Below are positions 57,780-64,000 of a stretch of 64,000 nt of DNA, piece after piece. The position numbers were made by a program, and so were the translations under genes. Numbering within the stretch: the first letter of the stretch is position 1; each line of letters opens with the position of its first letter. The notes below the pieces were generated by a model, which did no database searches, was not told where the DNA came from, and worked only from the letters and a program-made list of their open reading frames with translations. Source of the stretch: Aureimonas phyllosphaerae (lineage in GTDB: Bacteria > Pseudomonadota > Alphaproteobacteria > Rhizobiales > Rhizobiaceae); assembly GCF_900113065.1 (NCBI RefSeq), contig NZ_FOOA01000004.1:1-64000 (forward strand). Reading direction: 5' to 3'.

Positions 57780-58667
57780 TTAGAGCGCTTCGGCGCCCGC
57801 GATGATCTCGATCAGTTCCGTCGTGATCTGCGCCTGGCGCTGACGGTTGTAGGAGATCGAGAGCTTGTTGATCATGTCGCCGGCGTTGCGGGTGGCGTTG
57901 TCCATCGCGCTCATCCGGGCACCCTGCTCCGAAGCGCCGTTCTCGAGCAGCGCGCGGAAGAGCTGGACCTTGATGTTGCGCGGGATGAGATCGGCGAGGA
58001 TCTCCTCCGGTCCCGGCTCGTACTCGTAGAGCGCGGTGGCGCCGCCGGCCTGCGTCGTCGCCTCTTCGGCCTTCGGCACCTCGGCGGGGATGATCCGCTG
58101 GGCTGTCGGAACCTGGGTGATGACGTTGACGAAGGCGGAGTAGAAGATTGTCGCGACGTCGAACTCGCCGGCCTCGAAGAGTTCCATCACCTTGTCGGCG
58201 ACGGTTTCCGCAGCCGAGAAGCCGATGGTTCGGGCACCGCCGTGGTCTAGGCGGGCAACGATCCGATCGCCGAAGTCGCGGCGCATCAGGTCGGTGCCCT
58301 TCTTGCCGACCGAGATGATCTTGACCGTCTTGCCGGCGGCCTCGAGCCGACGGATGTGCTCACGCACGAGACGCACGATCTGCGAGTTGAAACCGCCGCA
58401 CAGGCCGCGGTCGGAGGTGAAGACGACGAGCAGATGTACGTCGTCCTTGCCGGTACCGACCATCAGAGGCAGGCCCTCGCCGTCCTCCATGGCGCCCGCG
58501 ATGTTGGCCAGGACCGATGCCATGCGCTCGGAATAGGGGCGAGCCGCCTCGGCCGCATCCTGGGCGCGGCGGAGCTTGGCCGCCGCGACCATCTGCATGG
58601 CCTTGGTGATCTTCTGCGTCGCCTTGACCGAGGCGATGCGGTTTCGCAGATCCTTGAGCGAAGCCAT
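57780..58667 (-). CDS. atpG: ATP synthase F1 subunit gamma
   Basis: Rotor shaft, 295 residues. [20 protein letters not shown] and [15 protein letters not shown] at the N-terminus and [20 protein letters not shown] with [20 protein letters not shown] at the C-terminus form the coiled-coil shaft. It starts 55 bases after atpA. Confidence 0.98.
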   Translation of the reverse strand: MASLKDLRNRIASVKATQKITKAMQMVAAAKLRRAQDAAEAARPYSERMASVLANIAGAMEDGEGLPLMVGTGKDDVHLLVVFTSDRGLCGGFNSQIVRLVREHIRRLEAAGKTVKIISVGKKGTDLMRRDFGDRIVARLDHGGARTIGFSAAETVADKVMELFEAGEFDVATIFYSAFVNVITQVPTAQRIIPAEVPKAEEATTQAGGATALYEYEPGPEEILADLIPRNIKVQLFRALLENGASEQGARMSAMDNATRNAGDMINKLSISYNRQRQAQITTELIEIIAGAEAL

Positions 58668-58722
58668 CTGTCGGGTCAGTCTCCTGGGCGGCCGGAGCCG
58701 TTAGTGCGAGCGGCGTTGCGGC

Positions 58723-60252
58723 TCAGGCGAAGGACTTCGAGTAGTGCTCGAGGACCGACTTGAGCTTGGCGCGCGTATCGTCCGACAGCGCCTTCTCGGT
58801 CGCGATCGTGTCGAGCACCGACTTGTGCTCGGTGCGCAGCGAGGTGAGGAGACCCTCCTCGAAGCGACCGACGTCGGAGACCTTGAGCTTGTCGAGGTAG
58901 CCCTGCGTTCCCGCGAAGATTACCGCGACCTGCTCTTCCGTCTTCAGCGGCGAGAACTGCGGCTGCTTCAGGAGCTCGGTCAGGCGGGCGCCGCGGTTGA
59001 GGAGGCGCTGCGTCGAGGCGTCGAGGTCCGAGCCGAACTGAGCGAAGGCCGCCATCTCGCGGTACTGCGCGAGCTCGCCCTTGATCGAGCCGGCGACCTG
59101 CTTCATCGCCTTGACCTGGGCGGCCGAGCCGACGCGCGACACCGACAGACCGACGTTCACGGCCGGGCGGATGCCCTGGTAGAACAGGTTGGTCTCGAGG
59201 AAGATCTGGCCGTCGGTGATCGAGATCACGTTGGTCGGGATGTAGGCCGACACGTCGTTGGCCTGCGTCTCGATGACGGGGAGCGCGGTCAGCGAGCCCG
59301 AGCCCATCTCGTCGTTGAGCTTGGCGGCGCGCTCCAGAAGACGCGAGTGCAGGTAGAACACGTCGCCCGGATAGGCCTCGCGGCCCGGCGGACGGCGCAG
59401 CAGCAGCGACATCTGGCGGTAGGACACGGCCTGCTTGGACAGGTCGTCATAGGCGATCACGGCGTGCATGCCGTTGTCGCGGAAGTACTCGCCCATGGCG
59501 CAGCCGGCGAACGGCGCGATGTACTGGAGCGGAGCCGGATCGGAGGCAGTCGCCGCGACGACGATCGAGTAGGCCATCGCGCCGCGCTCTTCGAGCGTGC
59601 GGACGAACTGGGCGACGGTCGAGCGCTTCTGGCCGATCGCAACGTAGATGCAGTAGAGCTTGTCCTTCTCGTTGCCCGCGTCGTGCGCCGGCTTCTGGTT
59701 GAGGAAGGTGTCAAGCAGGATGGCGGTCTTGCCGGTCTGGCGATCGCCGATGACCAGCTCGCGCTGGCCGCGGCCGACCGGGATCAGCGCGTCGATGGCC
59801 TTGAGGCCGGTCGACATCGGCTCGTGCACCGACTTGCGCGGAATGATGCCGGGCGCCTTGACGTCGACGCGGCGACGCTCGGTGGACTCGATCGGGCCCT
59901 TGCCGTCGATCGGGTTGCCGAGGCCGTCGACCACGCGGCCGAGAAGACCCTTGCCGACCGGGACGTCCACGATCGCGCCGGTGCGGCGGACGGTGTCGCC
60001 TTCCTTGATGTCGCGGTCGGAGCCGAAGATCACGATACCGACATTGTCGGACTCGAGGTTCAGCGCCATGCCGCGCACGCCGCCGGGGAACTCGACCATT
60101 TCGCCGGCCTGGCACTGGTCGAGGCCGTAGACGCGGGCGATGCCGTCACCGACGGAAAGAACCGTACCGACCTCGGAGACTTCCGCCTCGTTGCCGAAGT
60201 TCTTGATCTGGTTCTTCAGGATTGCGGAAATTTCCGCGGCCCGGATGTCCAT
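58723..60252 (-). CDS. atpA: ATP synthase F1 subunit alpha
   Basis: Non-catalytic nucleotide-binding subunit, 509 residues. [20 protein letters not shown] opens it; the P-loop is [38 protein letters not shown] and the alpha signature region are intact. It overlaps the atpH stop by one base. Confidence 0.98.
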   Translation of the reverse strand: MDIRAAEISAILKNQIKNFGNEAEVSEVGTVLSVGDGIARVYGLDQCQAGEMVEFPGGVRGMALNLESDNVGIVIFGSDRDIKEGDTVRRTGAIVDVPVGKGLLGRVVDGLGNPIDGKGPIESTERRRVDVKAPGIIPRKSVHEPMSTGLKAIDALIPVGRGQRELVIGDRQTGKTAILLDTFLNQKPAHDAGNEKDKLYCIYVAIGQKRSTVAQFVRTLEERGAMAYSIVVAATASDPAPLQYIAPFAGCAMGEYFRDNGMHAVIAYDDLSKQAVSYRQMSLLLRRPPGREAYPGDVFYLHSRLLERAAKLNDEMGSGSLTALPVIETQANDVSAYIPTNVISITDGQIFLETNLFYQGIRPAVNVGLSVSRVGSAAQVKAMKQVAGSIKGELAQYREMAAFAQFGSDLDASTQRLLNRGARLTELLKQPQFSPLKTEEQVAVIFAGTQGYLDKLKVSDVGRFEEGLLTSLRTEHKSVLDTIATEKALSDDTRAKLKSVLEHYSKSFA

Positions 60253-60812
60253 CAGCCGACCTCTTTCAGCGCAAGCTTAAGGGATGAGAGTTTTGTGCGA
60301 AGCGAGGTGTCGATCTGGCGCGAACCGATGCGGACCACGAGGCCGCCCAGGATCGCAGGGTCGACGCTCTCGCGCATGGTGACCGTCTTCGACGTGTAGC
60401 GGCCGAGCGCGTCGCGCAGTTCGCGCCGCTGATCGTCGCTCAAGGGATGGGCGCTGACGACTTCCGCGTCGACCTCGCCACGGTGCTCGGCCGCCATGGC
60501 GCGGAAGCCGCGCACGATCGACGGGAAGGCGAACAGACGGCGGTTGGCTGCCACGACCTTCAGAAAGTTGCCGACGAGCCCGCTCGGACGCGTCTCGGCG
60601 ACCACAGCGGAGATCGCGCGCAGCTGATTGTCCGACGTAAACGCCGGGCTCTCGACGAGACGCCGGAAGTCGGCGTTCTCATCCACCAGCTGCTGATACT
60701 GCAGAAGCTCGGACTCCGTCGCGTCGATCGAACCTTCGTCGCGAGCAAGCTCGAAAAGGGACTGGGCGTAGCGTTCGGCGACCCCGGAAACCGGAGAGGA
60801 GGATTGTGCCAC
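60252..60812 (-). CDS. atpH: ATP synthase F1 subunit delta
   Basis: Peripheral-stalk subunit joining F1 to Fo, 186 residues. [40 protein letters not shown] and the C-terminal [22 protein letters not shown] are diagnostic. It is the first gene of the F1 operon; Fo genes lie elsewhere, as usual in alphaproteobacteria. Confidence 0.97.
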   Translation of the reverse strand: MAQSSSPVSGVAERYAQSLFELARDEGSIDATESELLQYQQLVDENADFRRLVESPAFTSDNQLRAISAVVAETRPSGLVGNFLKVVAANRRLFAFPSIVRGFRAMAAEHRGEVDAEVVSAHPLSDDQRRELRDALGRYTSKTVTMRESVDPAILGGLVVRIGSRQIDTSLRTKLSSLKLALKEVG

Positions 60813-60941
60813 GGACGATCGCTTCTCTTCTTATCTGGGTTCCCGCGTCCGCCCGGTCGCGTCGCGAAGGCTCGTGGGAACTGTTCAAAAAAAGGTCGCG
60901 AGTGCCGGGAACCTGCCCCCGGGCTGACCGCGATGAGGGGT

Positions 60942-60970
60942 CGTCTAGCACAGGGTTTCCCGCTCCACAA
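60942..60970 (-). promoter_or_regulatory. Candidate atpHAGDC promoter
   Basis: On the minus strand TTGTGG (60970-60965), a 17-base spacer and TAGACG (60947-60942) fit an alphaproteobacterial sigma-70 promoter. It lies about 130 bases upstream of atpH, leaving a leader that contains a run of seven T (minus strand, near 60890). Confidence 0.5.
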
Positions 60971-61024
60971 CAGAGCGAAGGGGCCGAAAACGCGGCTTCA
61001 CAGCATGGTTTACGAGGCGCGGCC

Positions 61025-61420
61025 TCAGGCCGGCACCAACCCGAAAACCGGGGCGAGACACGCGCCTGCGACGATCAGGTTGACGAGGAGCCAGAGCCAG
61101 TTGCCGAAGGTCGAGGCATCGTCGGAGAGGATCGAGACGAGACGGCCGAAGGCCACGAACAGCCACCCTGCCCCGAGCGCCATCTGCGTGAAGGGCTGGT
61201 CGTAGAAGAACAGCGTCGCCAGCCCAACGCCGAGCGGAAGCCCGGCGAGCGAGCCACGTATCTCGGACAGGCCGACACGCCGCTCGCCGATCGGCTGGAG
61301 CTTGGCCATGCGCAGGAACGTGCCCGGCGCGAACAGCGCATAGAGGCCGTAGAGGATGCTGAAGCAGGCAGCCGCAAACGGCAGCGCGTCGACCGTGGTG
61401 GTGGGAAGCGTGATCGGCAT
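61025..61420 (-). CDS. DUF4345-type membrane protein
   Basis: A 131-residue protein with four predicted membrane spans: FAAACFSILYGLYALFAPGT, GSLAGLPLGVGLATLFFY, ALGAGWLFVAFGRLVSIL and LWLLVNLIVAGACLAPVFGL. The ALFAPGTFL and EIRGSLAGL segments match the DUF4345 family pattern as I remember it. No enzymatic motif is seen. It lies between a small exported protein and the atp operon on the same strand. Confidence 0.72.
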   Translation of the reverse strand: MPITLPTTTVDALPFAAACFSILYGLYALFAPGTFLRMAKLQPIGERRVGLSEIRGSLAGLPLGVGLATLFFYDQPFTQMALGAGWLFVAFGRLVSILSDDASTFGNWLWLLVNLIVAGACLAPVFGLVPA

Positions 61421-61497
61421 CGTAGCTCGCGGCGGAAGAGTTCGGTTGGCGCGAGGGCTTAGCGGAAATCGGGCCGAGCGGCAAAGCCGGACGGACC

Positions 61498-61995
61498 TCA
61501 GCCGGTGCAGTTCCCTTCCACCGCGATCTCCCGCCGCCCGTCGCCGCGAATCAGCGTCCTCGTGCCGGCGAGGTCCACGGTCTCCGCCGAGCGGCCCGTT
61601 TCGCGCACCGTCATGTTGACGTTGACGCGCGGCTCGCCGGCCGAGCGCCAGACGGTGACGTTGGCCTGCGCGGCGTCGGCGCCCGAGCGCACCTTCTCCA
61701 GTTCGCGCAGGACGCCGTCGACCATGACGTAGCCGCGCTCGACGGGGGTCTCCGCCTTTGTCTCTCGCATCACGAGGAAGGCAAAGCGCCAGGTCTGAGG
61801 GTCGTCGAAGCGGAAGGCCGCGCGACCCTCAGGCGTGAAGTAGGTGCAGCGCGACGGCGCGGGATACCAGAAGATCGTGTCCTGCGCGGCCGGCGGCCCG
61901 GCGGTGTGTGCGGGGCCGGAACTCATATCCTGCGCGATGGCGGGCGCGCAGGCGAGACCGAGAAGAGCCGTCGACACCAGCCGCTTAAACCTCAT
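61498..61995 (-). CDS. Hypothetical exported protein
   Basis: A 165-residue protein with a signal peptide (MRFKRLVSTALLGLACAPAI, cleavage after AIA-QD). The mature part has two cysteines (SRCTYFTPEGR and the terminal EGNCTG) that could form a disulphide, and a beta-rich centre (ANVTVWRSAGEPRVNVNMTV). No family is recognised. ATG at 61995 is behind GAGGGACGG; a GTG/ATG-like start at 62022 adds nine residues without support. Confidence 0.75.
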   Translation of the reverse strand: MRFKRLVSTALLGLACAPAIAQDMSSGPAHTAGPPAAQDTIFWYPAPSRCTYFTPEGRAAFRFDDPQTWRFAFLVMRETKAETPVERGYVMVDGVLRELEKVRSGADAAQANVTVWRSAGEPRVNVNMTVRETGRSAETVDLAGTRTLIRGDGRREIAVEGNCTG

Positions 61996-62073
61996 GCCGT
62001 CCCTCTTCCCTGCCGCCCGCATTCGCCCCTGCCATGACAGGATCGCGCCGCCGACAGCAAGGGCTGCGGGGCC

Positions 62074-64000
62074 TCAGAGGAAGCTTTGCGGATCGATGTC
62101 GATCTGGACGTGGACCGAGCCGCGCGGTTTCGGCGCGGCCGCGATCATCGCGCGCAGGAACGCCTGGAGCGGCGCGCGCCGGCCGCCCTGTGCCAGGAGC
62201 CGGAAGCGGTGGCGCCCGCGCACCAGCCCGAGCGGCGCCTCGGCCGGGCCGAGCACCTCGAGCCCCATATCCTGCGGTGCGGCGCGGGCGAGTTCGCGCC
62301 CGTGCTCCTCCGCTTCGCGGCGCGTGTCGGCCGAGACGATCAGCGCGGCGAGCCGGCCGAAGGGCGGCAGCCCCGCGCGCTGGCGCTCATGGGCCTCGCG
62401 GTCGTAGAAGCGGTCGGGATCGGCCGCGACCAGCGCCTGCATCACCGGATGCTCCGGACTCCAAGTCTGGATCATGCCGCGGCTCGGAAGCCCCGAGCGC
62501 CCCGCCCGGCCCGTCACCTGGTGGAGGAGCTGAAAGGTGCGCTCGGCCGCGCGCGGGTCGCCGTTGGCAAGGCCGAGGTCGGCGTCCACCGCGCCGACCA
62601 GCGTCATCAGCGGAAAGTGATGGCCCTTGGCGACGAGTTGCGTGCCGATCACGATGTCGGCCTCGCCGTCGGCCACCGCGTCGAGTTCGCGTCGCAGCCG
62701 CCGCGCGCCGCCCGGAAGGTCGGACGACAGGAGAATCGTGCGTGCGTCCGGAAACGTCTCCAGCATCTCCTCGGCGATGCGCTCGACCCCCGGCCCGCAG
62801 GCCACGAGATGGTCGAGCGTGCCGCAGGACGGGCAGCTTTCCGGGCGGTGCTGCGCGTGGCCGCAGTGGTGGCATTGCAGGGTGCCGCGCAGGCGATGGT
62901 CGACCAGCCAGGCCGAACACTGCGAGCACTGGAAGCGATGGCCGCAGGCACGGCAGAGCGTCAGCGGCGCGTAGCCGCGGCGGTTGAGGAAGAGGAGCGC
63001 CTGCTCGCCGCGCTTCACCGTTTCTTCGATCGCGGTCAGGAGCACCGGCGACAGGAAGCGGCCGCGCGCCGGCGGGTGGCGTCGCAGGTCGACCAGCGAG
63101 AGATCCGGCAGCGCGGCGTCGGCGAAGCGGCGGCCGAGCGGCACGTGGGCGTAGCGACCGGTGCGCGCGTTGACGCGGCTTTCGAGCGAAGGCGTGGCGG
63201 AGGCGAGGATCACCGGGCAGCCCCCCTCCCGTCCCCGCACCACGGCCATGTCGCGGGCGTGGTAGAAGGTCCGGTCCTCCTGCTTGTAGGCGGGGTCATG
63301 CTCCTCGTCGACGATGACGAGGCCGAGGTCGGGAAAGGGCAGGAAGAGCGCGGACCGCGCCCCGGCGACGACCCTGACGCGGCCCTCGGCCACCTGCCGC
63401 CACACCTTCTCGCGCATGCGCGGCGGCACATCGGAATGCCACTGCGCCGGCTCGGCGCCGAAGCGCTGATGAAAGCGGTCGATGAAGCTCTGGGTCAGCG
63501 CGATCTCGGGCAGGAGGATCAGCACCTGACGCCCTTTGTCGAGGGCGCGCGCCACCGCCTCGAAATAGACCTCGGTCTTGCCCGATCCGGTGACGCCTTC
63601 GAGCAGCGAGACCGAGAAGCCGCCCGCCTCCACGGGCGCGATCAGTCGGTCGGAGGCCTCGCGCTGATCGGGCGTCAGTTCGGCGCGGCCGTGCGCGGTG
63701 TCGGGCGCGGGGACGGCCGGATGCGGCGGCAGGGACACAGGCTCGAGCGCGCCGACCTTGACGAGGCCGTCGACGACGGAAACGGCGACGCCGGAGGCGT
63801 TCGCCAAGCCCGAACGCGTCCATTCGGGCGATTGCGCCAGCGTATCGAGGACGCGCTGGCGCGTCGGCGTCATGCGCGGCGGCAGGACACCGGTCGCGCG
63901 CAAGCCGTCCACGTGCGGCTCCGGATCGAAGGCGACCGGCGCCCGCAGCACCATGCGCGCCACGAGGCCGGGCGGCGAAATCGTGTAGTCGGCGACCCAG
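62074..64000 (-). CDS. priA: Primosomal protein N' (PriA helicase), 5' end cut by the window
   Basis: Replication-restart DNA helicase. The reading frame remains open to the window edge with WVADYTISPPGLVARMVLRA, the usual 3' DNA-binding domain sequence, so the gene continues beyond 64000. Visible parts: winged helix, Walker A in LLEGVTGSGKTEVYFEAVAR, IVDEEHDPAYKQEDRTFYHA, SATPSLESRVNA, eight zinc-binding cysteines (CRACGHRFQCSQC, CHHCGHAQHRPESCPSCG), QLVAKGHHFP and QVTGRAGRSGLP. All helicase motifs are intact. Confidence 0.95.
   Translation of the reverse strand, partial: WVADYTISPPGLVARMVLRAPVAFDPEPHVDGLRATGVLPPRMTPTRQRVLDTLAQSPEWTRSGLANASGVAVSVVDGLVKVGALEPVSLPPHPAVPAPDTAHGRAELTPDQREASDRLIAPVEAGGFSVSLLEGVTGSGKTEVYFEAVARALDKGRQVLILLPEIALTQSFIDRFHQRFGAEPAQWHSDVPPRMREKVWRQVAEGRVRVVAGARSALFLPFPDLGLVIVDEEHDPAYKQEDRTFYHARDMAVVRGREGGCPVILASATPSLESRVNARTGRYAHVPLGRRFADAALPDLSLVDLRRHPPARGRFLSPVLLTAIEETVKRGEQALLFLNRRGYAPLTLCRACGHRFQCSQCSAWLVDHRLRGTLQCHHCGHAQHRPESCPSCGTLDHLVACGPGVERIAEEMLETFPDARTILLSSDLPGGARRLRRELDAVADGEADIVIGTQLVAKGHHFPLMTLVGAVDADLGLANGDPRAAERTFQLLHQVTGRAGRSGLPSRGMIQTWSPEHPVMQALVAADPDRFYDREAHERQRAGLPPFGRLAALIVSADTRREAEEHGRELARAAPQDMGLEVLGPAEAPLGLVRGRHRFRLLAQGGRRAPLQAFLRAMIAAAPKPRGSVHVQIDIDPQSFL

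Noticed and set aside
58744-60399. A 551-codon open frame on the plus strand opposite atpA and atpH
   Set aside because: Antisense to two unambiguous ATP synthase genes, with compositionally biased product.

Overview
The window is a chromosomal segment of a high-GC alphaproteobacterium, most likely of the order Hyphomicrobiales (Rhizobiales). The evidence is the uniformly high GC at third codon positions, the block rplU-rpmA / obgE-proB-proA-nadD-rsfS-rlmH-envC-ctpA-polysaccharide deacetylase-rppH, and the priA / atpHAGDC arrangement with a small cysteine-rich gene between atpD and atpC. I cannot fix the genus from the sequence alone.

Layout. 1-10.3 kb: end of an EAL-domain protein, a 37-residue membrane peptide, a stand-alone FabF, a MATE exporter, a PaaI-type thioesterase, an RND efflux pump (permease plus adaptor) divergent from its TetR regulator, and a short-chain dehydrogenase. 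10.3-11.1 kb: a decayed ISL3-type transposase. 11.2-19.4 kb: a surface-polysaccharide locus with a nucleotide-sugar epimerase, a nucleotide-sugar dehydrogenase, three glycosyltransferases and a glycosyltransferase-deacetylase fusion. 19.6-24.9 kb: a tight four-gene operon encoding an ABC exporter with a decayed ATPase domain, a cyclic-nucleotide-binding protein, a metallo-beta-lactamase-fold hydrolase and a class III nucleotide cyclase. 24.96-31.0 kb: a peptide-type ABC importer (fused double ATPase, binding protein, two permeases). 31.1-32.7 kb: an acetyltransferase and a deacetylase related to the fusion protein. 33.4-41.1 kb: a signalling and stress stretch with an HWE histidine kinase broken by an amber codon, a DUF6894 protein, a Crp-receiver fusion, a small hypothetical protein, a cytochrome P450 and a MarR regulator. 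41.2-42.3 kb: a broken IS481-family transposase next to tRNA-Ser(CGA). 42.8-55.5 kb: conserved housekeeping genes, all on the plus strand. 55.6-64 kb: ATP synthase F1 genes, two small envelope proteins and the 5'-truncated priA, all on the minus strand.

How the genes work together. The strongest candidate for an undescribed system is the 19.6-24.9 kb operon. It holds a synthesis enzyme, a receptor domain and a candidate hydrolase for a cyclic nucleotide, next to a transporter whose ATPase motifs are lost, so the transporter may be a nucleotide-gated or sensory membrane protein rather than a pump. It sits back to back with the polysaccharide locus. The RND pump and its TetR regulator share two mirror-image overlapping promoters that coincide with two operator copies. 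Several start codons are non-ATG, and four gene junctions use an overlapping TTGA (TTG start inside the upstream TGA stop). Remnants of at least two insertion sequences, one of them containing two small palindromic insertions, mark the accessory parts. No intact mobile element, phage, CRISPR array or defence system was seen.
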